Position numbers and translations under genes: made by a program
Notes under the pieces: generated by a model
What the model was told of the DNA's origin: nothing
Database searches by the model: none
What the model saw: the letters and a program-made list of their open reading frames with translations, nothing else
Source of the DNA: Fibrobacter succinogenes
Lineage (GTDB): Bacteria > Fibrobacterota > Fibrobacteria > Fibrobacterales > Fibrobacteraceae
DNA: 64,000 bases
Assembly: GCA_902800345.1 (NCBI GenBank)
Contig: CADCDO010000009.1
Location: forward strand, 1-64,000
Direction of reading: 5' to 3'
In this document: positions 33,682 through 42,929 of the stretch, piece by piece
How the letters are laid out: each line of letters opens with the position of its first letter
How positions within the stretch are numbered: position 1 is the first letter of the stretch

Positions 33682-34989
33682 TTAATTCACAACGCGCAAA
33701 CAACGAACGTAATACTTGTTTTTTTCAACCGAGTAATTATGGCTAAACCTCTCGCCATCGAATAAAACAGCATAAAGTACATTTTCGTCATCGTAGCTCC
33801 ACCAACCTGTCTTCATACTAAAGTCTGTAAAATTTCCGTCATAATAGCCAGCAGGATACACAGATAAGCCAACATCCTTATTCTCTCGGAAATCAAGAAA
33901 CCAGTCCTCCTTTGAACGGATGTATGCACCATTAAGTCCGAATCGGCTAAACAGGGCAACCCAATCTCGTCTTCGAGGCAGTCGCCACCCATTTGGACAC
34001 AAGCCCTCAACATTTGAGTTGTAGAGTCGTCCGTATTTCAGACAATTTTCCTTTTTATTCTCATAACAGGCACTACCAGGCACTGTTCTATTTAGATTTT
34101 CTGCAATCCATTCAACGGAATCAACACGAACTACCTTATAATCAACATTCTTATCACGAATATCGGTTCTTATTACATCTTCTTGCTTCAAAATGCCAAC
34201 AGATTTCCAGCCATAATCCGTACATGTAAACATTCGAAAATCACCCAACATAAAAGTATGATTTTTCATCCCAACCGAACAAGGCGGCAGAAATTTTATT
34301 TTGGAAACAACAGAATCAATCGGAGAATCCACAGTATCTGATATTACTTTCAATTTTTTTTCCAAGCTTTTCAAACCATTATCATCACATATCAATAAAA
34401 TTTCACTTGAATAATCAAGATATATATTACCATCTATGCAACTCGGTTGGTTAAGTTCTAAATCAGCAATTCCATAAAAGAAATTTTCATTTTTTTTGAA
34501 ATAACTCTTTTCATTATCTTCGTCTTTAGCGCACAAAATCTTTGACGGTGAATTCATCAAATTTGAATTAATTGACGAAAAAAACTGCACAAACAAAGGA
34601 ACAAATACCTCATCTTTTTTTGTCGACACCCGATATGAAGAAGTCCAAAAAAACAAGTTTGAGAAAGGAAATCCTTCGATATTCAAGGAATCTCTTTGAG
34701 GATATTTTTCTCCAATGAACATTTCCCATTCATACTGGTCTGGCAAATGCCATCCGCTAGGGCACGCATTTAACGCGTCCTTCCATGACATATCACATGA
34801 TGCATTAGTACACTGTTTTGATTGAGTAAATTTCATCCAGTATGTTTTTTTGTACTTAATCATACTCTGCTCTTCTGACATTGTCTTTAAAACAGAATAT
34901 TCTTTTTTTGGAGTCTTTATTTCGGAAGAATTTTTCTCGTTTCCACAAGACATCAAAAGAATGCATAAAACAAAGAATAATATAGTCAT
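33682..34989 (-). CDS. FISUMP-domain lipoprotein
   Basis: A 435-residue protein with lipoprotein signal (FFVLCILLMSCGNE, lipobox LMSC). It has two FISUMP-type cores: KDALNACPSGWHLPDQYEWE at about 69-88 and GRLYNSNVEGLCPNGWRLPR at about 321-340, each followed by W-x-x-L/M-F. This domain family is greatly expanded in Fibrobacter and related to FGE/C-type folds; it is surface or periplasmic and often linked to binding. Its start overlaps the previous gene's stop by 4 bases, so it is translated with the candidate immunity gene upstream. Confidence 0.75.
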   Translation of the reverse strand: MTILFFVLCILLMSCGNEKNSSEIKTPKKEYSVLKTMSEEQSMIKYKKTYWMKFTQSKQCTNASCDMSWKDALNACPSGWHLPDQYEWEMFIGEKYPQRDSLNIEGFPFSNLFFWTSSYRVSTKKDEVFVPLFVQFFSSINSNLMNSPSKILCAKDEDNEKSYFKKNENFFYGIADLELNQPSCIDGNIYLDYSSEILLICDDNGLKSLEKKLKVISDTVDSPIDSVVSKIKFLPPCSVGMKNHTFMLGDFRMFTCTDYGWKSVGILKQEDVIRTDIRDKNVDYKVVRVDSVEWIAENLNRTVPGSACYENKKENCLKYGRLYNSNVEGLCPNGWRLPRRRDWVALFSRFGLNGAYIRSKEDWFLDFRENKDVGLSVYPAGYYDGNFTDFSMKTGWWSYDDENVLYAVLFDGERFSHNYSVEKNKYYVRCLRVVN

Positions 34990-35831
34990 TCATTCCCTTC
35001 TATATAAACACGACTCATTCCATCATGTTGAACTACATTTACCCATACATTTTCAAAGCCGCCCCTTTTTTGCGCAATTCTTATCTTACATTTTCCAAAT
35101 CCATTCACTACAAAAAAACCTGATCCGATCTTTTCTGGGTCCTCAATCAACTGTACAAAAGAACATTCAGCCTTTATTCGATCGATATTGTTAACAAGGA
35201 CAGCCTTTTCATAAGAGGAACGGGCAAAGGGCAATTTTTCCGCAGAATAAAAACGACACTTTCCGTTCCTACAAGGCTCAACAAATAAACGAAACGGCCT
35301 CTCAAAAAAGGTGAATTCAGATTCATCAGACAGGCTTTTGCTGTTATGATAAAAAGAAATACGCCAAACAGGACCTACTCTCTCAATTTTAGCTTCATAC
35401 AGACCTTTCCCATAATTCATGTTCATAAATACAGGGCACAATCCTTCCTGCAAAGGTTCCAAAAAAGCTGTAACAGTATCAACATTATATACAGGTACAA
35501 CCTTCAAATAGTCGCAGCCCGATTGTATTATATCCGGGCGATACACTCTGGCAAAACGATTTAGCATATACGGCCCTGCATATTTTTCATCTAAATCTCG
35601 GCCTAACGTTGTTTTTACATACTCCAAAAATTCCTGTTTTGAATCACATCCATAGCCATCTTGACGAACAGCCCCATCATAAATAGACACGGCGCATTTT
35701 ATAGAGTCACACACTACTTCAAAAAAATTTTTTGGAATAGTTAGGTATTTATTTTTCAAACCACAGTTCGAATAACAAATAGAAGGCAAAAACAAAGCCT
35801 CTACCAAAAATATCAAAACACTATTTCGCAT
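34986..35831 (-). CDS. Secreted protein, candidate immunity protein
   Basis: A 281-residue protein starting MRNSVLIFLVEALFLPSICYS, a signal peptide. I prefer this ATG (35831) to 35846 because the signal begins here. The mature part has eight or more Cys and ends with WVNVVQHDGMSRVYIEGNE. It overlaps the orphan tail gene upstream by 11 bases. It has the same size, export and cysteine content as the other candidate immunity proteins in the island, with no clear sequence match. Function is inferred only from position. Confidence 0.5.
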   Translation of the reverse strand: MRNSVLIFLVEALFLPSICYSNCGLKNKYLTIPKNFFEVVCDSIKCAVSIYDGAVRQDGYGCDSKQEFLEYVKTTLGRDLDEKYAGPYMLNRFARVYRPDIIQSGCDYLKVVPVYNVDTVTAFLEPLQEGLCPVFMNMNYGKGLYEAKIERVGPVWRISFYHNSKSLSDESEFTFFERPFRLFVEPCRNGKCRFYSAEKLPFARSSYEKAVLVNNIDRIKAECSFVQLIEDPEKIGSGFFVVNGFGKCKIRIAQKRGGFENVWVNVVQHDGMSRVYIEGNE

Positions 35832-36141
35832 GATTCCGACGGCCATGGAAAGTCACCCAATCTAATTTTTCATTAGGAATTGTATAATATGTACCCGGTC
35901 CAGAGCCAACTAAACTTGGCACAGTTCGATATGATATATCACCACCAATACTTACCGTATTATAATTTACATAACCAGCATCTCTAAATTGACCATCAAC
36001 CAAGATTCCTATTCCACCAGGAATTCCATCGGCACCATCATTTCCATGGAAAAACATGGAAAACTCACCTTTGATAGCTTGATAATGTAAACCAGATTGC
36101 AATGTCAATTCATCAGTCTCGTCATATTTACTTGCGGCCAA
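35821..36141 (-). pseudogene. Orphan toxin-tail fragment
   Basis: A 106-codon frame that begins at a TTG (36141-36139) touching the stop codon of the previous gene, with no ribosome site. It reads LAASKYDETDELTLQSG ... and ends DWVTFHGRRNHAK. It looks like the C-terminal piece of a longer Rhs-type toxin displaced from its body, followed directly by a candidate immunity gene. Translation, if any, would need re-initiation after the upstream stop. Confidence 0.5.
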
Positions 36142-37116
36142 TCAATAATTTTCATATTCACCATTTTGTTTTAGGTAATTATCAATATCGTCAAATATTA
36201 CATTCAATCCAGGATACGGTTTATAAGAGCCTTTTCCATACATCGATTTCAAGTAAATATGATAAGAATCTCCCTGAAAAACAGACTCGACTTCAATTGT
36301 TTTTGTTTGTTTTCCCTTACGATAACTAATTTTACACAAGCCTTCCTTTGAAGCAAACAGATAACCAAGAATAGGAACAGAAAGAGGAATGCTTTTATTT
36401 GCTTTAGGAAAAGGTTTATACGAAATCCAATCGCATTTTGGATAGACTTCAAAATTTTTATACGCATCATCATTACATTCACCTATATTTTTTCGCCAAC
36501 ATACATTAGACGTATAAACATTGCAAAAATTCTTTCTACATCCATTTATCAAAAAATCATCTATATCCCTATAATTTACAATTTTGTATGGTTGCAACTT
36601 TTTCTGAGAACTATCAACCATAACCATGTATAAATCATATTTTTTTAAATTAGATTGAAATTGATAATCTTTCGCAGCATAAAGAGGATATTGACCTTTT
36701 TCAAAAAAATCGAACATGGCTATGGTCGAATCATCTTCCGAATTTTTTTCAAACTGGATTCTACCATCAAACAAAATAAAATCATCCGGCTCTATAATTT
36801 TTGCAACAACATCTGTACCATGATAATACTCATTGGCAAAGCCCTTTCTGTCCATAGTCCATAAACGACCAAGCAAACGTATTCCGACGCTTCCTCTATT
36901 ATCTTTTTTTAATACAGGAGTTAGAATAATTCCTACAGAATCCCTAATAGGGTACTCTGATGATGCCATAGTGAAAACTACAAAAGGCTTATCCTTCCAA
37001 AATAATTTGCCGGGATTTTCAGCAACGATTTTTAATGATGAAGGTTCATTTTCCGTTTTACAGGATAAAACAACCATCATCATCCCTACTAAAAAACAAC
37101 TTGCAATCAGTTTCAT
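36142..37116 (-). CDS. Lipoprotein, candidate immunity protein
   Basis: A 324-residue lipoprotein (MKLIASCFLVGMMMVVLSCK; lipobox VLSC). The mature part is rich in Lys, Tyr and Cys, with CRKNFCNVYTSNVCWRKN at about 193-210. Its ATG overlaps the stop of the Rhs-tail gene upstream by 4 bases (ATGA), the tight coupling expected of a toxin/immunity pair. No family recognised. Confidence 0.55.
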   Translation of the reverse strand: MKLIASCFLVGMMMVVLSCKTENEPSSLKIVAENPGKLFWKDKPFVVFTMASSEYPIRDSVGIILTPVLKKDNRGSVGIRLLGRLWTMDRKGFANEYYHGTDVVAKIIEPDDFILFDGRIQFEKNSEDDSTIAMFDFFEKGQYPLYAAKDYQFQSNLKKYDLYMVMVDSSQKKLQPYKIVNYRDIDDFLINGCRKNFCNVYTSNVCWRKNIGECNDDAYKNFEVYPKCDWISYKPFPKANKSIPLSVPILGYLFASKEGLCKISYRKGKQTKTIEVESVFQGDSYHIYLKSMYGKGSYKPYPGLNVIFDDIDNYLKQNGEYENY

Positions 37117-37757
37117 TTTACTCTTTTTCCATTACGATACTTATGCCATTCACCACCAGGTTCCAACATCGGCCAATATTCTTTTTTCCAAAGAAACCTC
37201 ATTTTCATTATTCGAATATCAGATTTTCCATCCCACCCTGTGTATCCTAGTTTAAAATCATCTGCTACATCTCTAATAGAACGATAACCATTATATTCAA
37301 TTTTTCCACCTCCCTTAATTTTTACAGTTTCATAAAAACCGGTTAGAGCCCCATCCCAATCACGTCCATTTAAAAAATGATGCACATACGAAAAATCGTT
37401 AGGAAAAAATTCTTTTAAATGGGTTCCGACATCTGATATAAATTCATCACCTTCAGCAAAGTCTGCACCTAAAGACCCAACGTACTCAGTTTCTTCCAGA
37501 GAAAATCCTCTTCCTAGACCACCTCCTTCATAGCCATCCACATCCACCAAATCAAACATTCTCTGGAAGCCCCAACCGAATCCACCGTTCTGCGACACTT
37601 CGGCATGCAGGCCCGCTACGGTGGCGCCCGCGTACAGGCCGCGGCCCTCCATCTCGTTGAGGATGCCCAGCAACAAAGCCATATCTGTCGTAACGCCAGT
37701 GGACAAAAGTTCTCCTACCGTAGGCTTTCCGTAAAAGTTCTCCGAAAGAATATACAA
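37113..37757 (-). CDS. Internally deleted mini-Rhs with unknown toxin tail
   Basis: A 214-codon frame. Its first 38 codons match the start of the Rhs gene at 41312 almost exactly (YILSENFYGKPTVGELL ... EMEG). It then jumps to RGLYAGATVAGLHAEVSQNG and GWGFQRMFDL, which in the full Rhs protein lie about 640 residues later, just before the toxin. From residue about 75 on it has a different C-terminal domain (FSLEETEYVGSLGADFAEGD ... WHKYRNGKRVK), probably a toxin of unknown type. The first codon would be TTG straight after a TAA, so it has no normal start. It looks like a recombination product. Confidence 0.65.
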   Translation of the reverse strand: MYILSENFYGKPTVGELLSTGVTTDMALLLGILNEMEGRGLYAGATVAGLHAEVSQNGGFGWGFQRMFDLVDVDGYEGGGLGRGFSLEETEYVGSLGADFAEGDEFISDVGTHLKEFFPNDFSYVHHFLNGRDWDGALTGFYETVKIKGGGKIEYNGYRSIRDVADDFKLGYTGWDGKSDIRIMKMRFLWKKEYWPMLEPGGEWHKYRNGKRVK

Positions 37758-37787
37758 TTATATCTGGCGGCAATCACGCCTAAAATT

Positions 37788-38657
37788 TCATTTTCGCTTA
37801 TTTGTCATGAGCAGTTTATATTCATCACCGTCTTTTACGGATCGCACGCGATACACCTGCTTTTTGTTATCCTTATCCAGGACCTCTATTGGGCAAACGC
37901 CTGCTGCAAAAACCTTTACTTTGCCCTCGTTGCCATTCTTCTTTATAAAGTCGCATTTGATATCGAAATCTTGGGGCTTACCCCCGATATAATTCAGGAT
38001 TTCACAATTTGAATTGGAGCAATCGCCGATTGAAACAAAATCATTTTTTATGATATACTTCTTGTCATGAGTTTGACTAAAAACTTTTTCTTTTTTCACA
38101 TCAAACATTTTTCCTTTTGTAATGTATAAATTGTAAAAAACATATACGGTTCGCCCTGTTGGAGTTATCGGACCCTTTTCACGAACAGGACAAATTCCTT
38201 GTCCCAAGGCCCTAAAAAAGGATTTTCGATAATCAAATTCCACAAAATCGCAGAGAAATTTTAAATAATCACTATGTATCGGTATAGTATAAAACAAGCC
38301 CGTGTTTTGTTTTTTTTCACTCTGTTTTTTACAAAAAGACTTCCTTTCTTTTAGGGAAGGCATCAACTTAGCAACCATCGAATTATTTATCGTCTTGCAA
38401 TAACTACCAATATTCTCGCAGTAGACATGTAGCATGGACCGGAAATCATAATCAACAAAAAAGCAATCATTGCTCAGTTTACGAATTTCAAGATCATGCC
38501 TAAAATAATTTTTTCTATTCTCATGCACGCATTTCCCGTCTTCAAAGTACCCATAAAGGCAATACGAGCAGCCATTTTCATCAGTCCACTCATACTGCGA
38601 ATTGCTAGAAAAGGCAGTAGTTGAAACAAATAAAAAAAGAAAAACGATAATTCTCAT
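37788..38657 (-). CDS. Secreted protein, candidate Rhs immunity protein (copy 2)
   Basis: A 289-residue protein with signal peptide MRIIVFLFLFVSTTAFS. Paralogue of 32679-33557; the last 60 residues (ALGDCSNSNCEILNYIGG-type region onwards to LLMTNKRK) are nearly identical, also at DNA level including about 25 bases past the stop. It begins 9 bases after the stop of the Rhs toxin gene, in the classic place for an immunity gene. Exported and Cys-rich, so the matching toxin probably acts outside the cytoplasm. Confidence 0.65.
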   Translation of the reverse strand: MRIIVFLFLFVSTTAFSSNSQYEWTDENGCSYCLYGYFEDGKCVHENRKNYFRHDLEIRKLSNDCFFVDYDFRSMLHVYCENIGSYCKTINNSMVAKLMPSLKERKSFCKKQSEKKQNTGLFYTIPIHSDYLKFLCDFVEFDYRKSFFRALGQGICPVREKGPITPTGRTVYVFYNLYITKGKMFDVKKEKVFSQTHDKKYIIKNDFVSIGDCSNSNCEILNYIGGKPQDFDIKCDFIKKNGNEGKVKVFAAGVCPIEVLDKDNKKQVYRVRSVKDGDEYKLLMTNKRK

Positions 38658-38666
38658 ACATTTCTA

Positions 38667-41312
38667 CTAATGAATTGGGAAACCATAAGCATTAAGATAA
38701 GGTTCACATCCCTTTCCCGGCAGGCATTTCACCCACATTCCTTGCGGCTTATTAGGGATAAACTCACCATTTTCATACTTCCCACTATAAAGAACAGGTT
38801 TATTTACTTTTTTTGGAAATCGAACATATGTTGTCGGAGCAATAACAGTAGCCTCCATCAAATCAGCAAGACGTGATGCAAAATTTGGGGATCCATCCAT
38901 AGTTTGACCTCCAGTTCGACAAGAATAAAGTCTTATTATTTTTTGACCTTTGTATTTGAACCGTTCATTCTTTAAAGCTGCGGCAAATTGATCGGCACTC
39001 ATTATATCACCACCTTCATGTAGTATTCCATCTCCAATACCAGTTGGAGATCCATGCCCTAGAGCCGAATACTCTCCTGGATTACTATCCTCAATATCAC
39101 TTGCAAGCGAAATTATTTCATCTGCAACATTACTTACAAGACCATCTACACCCAATATTATACCTTCCGCACCTTTTGTATACATGTTAAAACCAAGGAC
39201 ACTGAATTTTGCGGCACCTAAAGGGTATTGTGTCCATTTAACCATATCAAACTTTCTCTGGAAACCCCAACTGAATCCACCATTCTGCGACACTTCAGCA
39301 TGCAGACCATATGCGGACGCACCAGCGTACGCACCACGCCCTTCGGCGCCGAACAAACCCGCCTCGTAACCCGTAGAAATCCGGACGTCTCCGGCAAACT
39401 GGGCGTACAGTTCGGCATAGACGGTCATGCCCGCAAATCCGCCGCTGCGGTCCCAGTACAGGCTTCCGCCCTGATCTACTCCCACGCAGCTCCCGGCTTC
39501 GCCGACGCAGACGCCGCCATGAGCGGAGATACTTGATCCCGAATAGGAGTTCAGCGTAAATCCTAGCCCCACGTTAATTTCGAGGTAAACCCAGGGAGTC
39601 TGTATGGGAACCTTCAGGTTCGCGCCCGAGCTCAACGACTTCGAACCGTCCTGGTTGAAGCTGAACGACGCATTCAAGCCGTAATCGCCTATTTCGACAG
39701 CGGCACCGACGCCAAAGCTCCAGCCGTGCGACTCGTCGTAACCCACAACGAGACCGAGGCCAAGTGCCCACATGCCCGTCGGGTCGATATAGTTCAGCGG
39801 GTCTCCGCCATAGCTGTAAGGATTTGCGAACTGTCCCGCCGGATCGGGGGATATCCACATTCCAAAGAACGGGTCGTAATAACGCGCGCCGAAGTAGTAC
39901 TTGCCATGTTCGCTGTCGAACTCCTTGCTCTGCCAGCGTTCGTCACTATCGGATGCATAATGGACCAAATTAACCGTCGTGCCGTAGGGGCGATAACCGA
40001 AAGCGCTCTTGAGTCCCGTCTTGTTCGCGAAACCGCGGACGCTCCCCTGCAAATCCTTCACCGGGAAGAGCGCTTCGCCATTCACTCCCGTGCGGTAACC
40101 GCCACCGAGAAGGTCAACACGGGTAAGCTTCAGGGAGTCCGAACTGTAGTGGCCGGAATACGTGTATTCACCGATTCCCGGATACATGACTTCGGTCCTG
40201 TACAACGGGGCGTTTGCGACAAACTGCGTCCAAATACGCTGTCCGCCCTCGTCGTAGGCCATGTCCGTATGGGCGATTTCATCTCCGAGATTATCCATGC
40301 TGTTGACCTGCTCGAACGTGACCACGGGTACATCCGAGAACAACCTCACCTTGCCCGGGAGACCAAGCGCATTTACCGTATAGGTGGTTCTAGAATTGTT
40401 GTCAATCCACACGTTGCCCGAAGGGTCGTAAACGTAGTACGCCGTGTCCATGCCGCCATTCACGCTCATCTCAAGCGGTCTGAAGAGTGTATTGCTATAA
40501 GTGTAGGATATCAGCGTATCGTTCCCCGCCCGACCTTCGCGCTTGGACAAAAGCCGGCCCAGGCCGTCATAGCCATAGGCTCCGCTACCGATATTAGCGT
40601 TATCGGTCGTATATCCCGTCAGACGCCCCTGGGCATCATAAGTGTAGCTTTCGTCGGAACTGAAACCGTCCCATACGTGCTGAGACGTAGCAAGGCGGCC
40701 CGCAACGACTGACGGATACGTCACCGTGTCAGAATACAGTATTTTGCCAGAAGCGTCCCTGTAGGAAACGCGCGTCGTGCGTCCATAGACATCTTTCGCG
40801 TACGTCATGTCATAGACATGGACGCCCTTGTCGAAGTAGGCCTTCTTCGAGACGGTCCCCGCCTCGGTGCGGTCAATACGCATGAGGCTGTCACCACTTT
40901 CGAGCACCGACTTCAGGCGGCCCATGTCGTCGTAGTAGTAAGCAAGTGACGATATCGTGCTCCAAGACTTCCCCTTTCTCTCGGCAGTCTCCGTCGCTGA
41001 AAGTTCACCGGAAACATTGTACGTAAAGGAAGCCTGCGTTGCGGGTGCGCCTTCAAGCCCGTAAATAGTCCACTGTTTGACCTTCTGACCCAGACGGTTG
41101 TACGAAGACATCTTGAGACTGTTCGCCTTTATAGCCGCATCGGAACGCACGCGGCTACCGTCATAGGAAGCAACCGCCCCCACGTCGTTCGGCAAGACCC
41201 CCTCCATCTCGTCGAGGATGCCTTGCAACAAAGCCATATCTGTCGTAACGCCAGTGGACAAAAGTTCTCCTACCGTAGGCTTTCCGTAAAAGTTCTCCGT
41301 AAGAATATACAA
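38667..41312 (-). CDS. Rhs-family polymorphic toxin, 5'-truncated
   Basis: An 881-codon Rhs protein fragment. Residues about 50-470 carry Rhs/YD repeats (SYRDASGKILY, GYDGLGRLLSKREG, YVYDPSGNVWIDN). The core signature YYFGARYYDPFFGMWISPDP is at about 468-487, ending YIDPTGMW at about 510. A pre-toxin region (510-700) follows. The C-terminal 150 residues contain LGHGSPTG (His, about 750) and IRLYSCRTGG (Cys, about 796), the order expected of a caspase-like (clan CD) cysteine peptidase. The first codon is TTG; the frame is open further upstream to about 41377 with no start or ribosome site, so the N-terminal export part is missing. Confidence 0.85.
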   Translation of the reverse strand: MYILTENFYGKPTVGELLSTGVTTDMALLQGILDEMEGVLPNDVGAVASYDGSRVRSDAAIKANSLKMSSYNRLGQKVKQWTIYGLEGAPATQASFTYNVSGELSATETAERKGKSWSTISSLAYYYDDMGRLKSVLESGDSLMRIDRTEAGTVSKKAYFDKGVHVYDMTYAKDVYGRTTRVSYRDASGKILYSDTVTYPSVVAGRLATSQHVWDGFSSDESYTYDAQGRLTGYTTDNANIGSGAYGYDGLGRLLSKREGRAGNDTLISYTYSNTLFRPLEMSVNGGMDTAYYVYDPSGNVWIDNNSRTTYTVNALGLPGKVRLFSDVPVVTFEQVNSMDNLGDEIAHTDMAYDEGGQRIWTQFVANAPLYRTEVMYPGIGEYTYSGHYSSDSLKLTRVDLLGGGYRTGVNGEALFPVKDLQGSVRGFANKTGLKSAFGYRPYGTTVNLVHYASDSDERWQSKEFDSEHGKYYFGARYYDPFFGMWISPDPAGQFANPYSYGGDPLNYIDPTGMWALGLGLVVGYDESHGWSFGVGAAVEIGDYGLNASFSFNQDGSKSLSSGANLKVPIQTPWVYLEINVGLGFTLNSYSGSSISAHGGVCVGEAGSCVGVDQGGSLYWDRSGGFAGMTVYAELYAQFAGDVRISTGYEAGLFGAEGRGAYAGASAYGLHAEVSQNGGFSWGFQRKFDMVKWTQYPLGAAKFSVLGFNMYTKGAEGIILGVDGLVSNVADEIISLASDIEDSNPGEYSALGHGSPTGIGDGILHEGGDIMSADQFAAALKNERFKYKGQKIIRLYSCRTGGQTMDGSPNFASRLADLMEATVIAPTTYVRFPKKVNKPVLYSGKYENGEFIPNKPQGMWVKCLPGKGCEPYLNAYGFPIH

Positions 41313-41340
41313 TTTGTCGTCGGGGACGGCGGTGGCGGAA

Positions 41341-42378
41341 TCAGTGAAGTTCTCTACCTTGATTAAATTGTGTATATCCAGGATCTAAATTGATCATTAT
41401 CGGATCATGTTTACAAACACCCTTTAACCCTATTGCAAACGGCACTCGTTTTTCAAAACGCTCATCATCACATTCTAGTACAATAGTCCATGCTGCTTCA
41501 ATTTCTTCATGTGTTCTAAAAAATTCCGTAGAAAAATTTTCAACATTAATCCATTTGGGTTCCGGCAATAATATTTTAGAACCAACAACATATCTATTAC
41601 CAACCTCGCCTAATTCCTCAAATGAGAGAACTTCTTTTTCACCATCAGGACTTTTTAAACACAACGTTTTTTTCAATCTGTACGAGCCCGAGCACATTCG
41701 AACCTGTTCTGAGAACAGGCGTTTAAGAGGATAAACTCGTTTTATTTCTATTTCATACAGCACTGGTAAATTTTCGGACAAGCAATAATTCGCCACTATT
41801 GGAGGATTATCACACTCACCAACGATCCTTACAAAGAACGGACGTTCATAGTGTATAGACGCATCATACGCCTGTTTGGCACTCCATACACCTTCCAGCA
41901 AACGACCATAATAAAGTGGTAAAGAATCTCTAGCATTGGAAAGTTTTATTTCAAGCATTTCAAACTGCATAGGATTTAATTTCAATGATGTATCAATTGG
42001 GAAAATCTGAGATTCATGCGTACTCGATCGATACTGCATACCAATCATTTCACGATGGCGATAATGTTGAACAACGTCTCCTTCATGAGGGATATCAATG
42101 GAAAAAGAAGAAACCCACTTTGAATAGCAAGGAACAGTAGAATAACAATTCACCTTATCAGGATACACCCAAAGTGGATTAGGAACCAATGAAACATTAT
42201 CCATCAAAAGACTTAGTTGATATTCATCGCTTTTTTCAGAAAAGTTGGCGCAAAGATCAACAACATTTTCTATGTTAGATTCCGTTCTGTCACTCGCACA
42301 GGCAGAAATCAAGAGATATGTAGCAAAAGAAATTCTCGCCACACAAAATTTTCTTAAAATCACTTTTTTTTTACGCAT
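41341..42378 (-). CDS. Lipoprotein, candidate immunity protein
   Basis: A 345-residue protein with a long signal ending YLLISACAS (lipobox ISAC), then a mature part with paired Cys (NCYSTVPCYS, VRMCSGSYRLKKTLC, ECDNPPIVANYC). It follows the displaced Rhs tail at 42408-42762 by 29 bases. Its 3' end runs into the open frame that leads to the truncated Rhs gene. Candidate immunity role rests on position, export and resemblance in style to its neighbours; no family match. Confidence 0.5.
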   Translation of the reverse strand: MRKKKVILRKFCVARISFATYLLISACASDRTESNIENVVDLCANFSEKSDEYQLSLLMDNVSLVPNPLWVYPDKVNCYSTVPCYSKWVSSFSIDIPHEGDVVQHYRHREMIGMQYRSSTHESQIFPIDTSLKLNPMQFEMLEIKLSNARDSLPLYYGRLLEGVWSAKQAYDASIHYERPFFVRIVGECDNPPIVANYCLSENLPVLYEIEIKRVYPLKRLFSEQVRMCSGSYRLKKTLCLKSPDGEKEVLSFEELGEVGNRYVVGSKILLPEPKWINVENFSTEFFRTHEEIEAAWTIVLECDDERFEKRVPFAIGLKGVCKHDPIMINLDPGYTQFNQGRELH

Positions 42379-42407
42379 GACATGATTTATTCAAAACAAA
42401 TTCAATA

Positions 42408-42762
42408 TCAAAATTCATAATTATAGTAAGTTGGTTTTACATTCGCATTTCGTAATGGCATTTTCTGTTTTTCAAAAAATTTAAAACCATCTCCTGAAGA
42501 AATCCCTCCTGAGCCATCCCTATTTGGAGAAACAGTCACATCTGTAGAGAAATCTATTGGATTATGAAACATAAAACCTTGATGATTAATCGCAACAAAA
42601 CCTATGGGTGCCGCGGCCCTCCATGCCAAAGAAGCCAGCCTCGGCTCCGACAGACGCGCGTACACCGGCATACGTAACGTAAGCTTCCGCATGGACAGTC
42701 ATGCCAAATGTTCCACTACGATCCAGGGTAAAACCATCACCGACTTCAAAACAAACATAGAT
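42408..42762 (-). pseudogene. Frameshifted Rhs tail
   Basis: Starting near 42762 one frame reads GDGFTLDRSGTFGMTVHAEA then YVTYAGVRASVGAEAGFFGM and EGRG, which aligns with the pre-toxin region of the Rhs protein at 38667 (WDRSGGFAGMTVYAEL ... GLFGAEGRG). It then stops. The open frame that continues to 42408 (GFVAINHQGFMFHNPIDFST ... YYNYEF) is in a different phase. So the conserved part and its tail are separated by a frameshift at about 42615, and the upstream Rhs body is absent. Confidence 0.7.
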
Positions 42763-42929
42763 TTAATTTAAATTAATCCACGCACAAATGCAACTAGCTA
42801 TATCTCTTTTTGCAAATCTTAGCCCTCATTGCGCGTTTTCAACGAAATCCATTAAATTCTCTGTTCATTCATTTTTACAGAAGAAGTTTTGTATAATTAT
42901 TATATTTATAAAGTTAAGGAGCATCAAAC

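Noticed and set aside
32640..42800. Insertion sequence or prophage as carrier of the AT-rich island
   Set aside because: I found no transposase, integrase or structural phage gene, and no terminal repeats or tRNA attachment duplication, although tRNA-Thr lies about 2 kb away with the XPB-type gene between.
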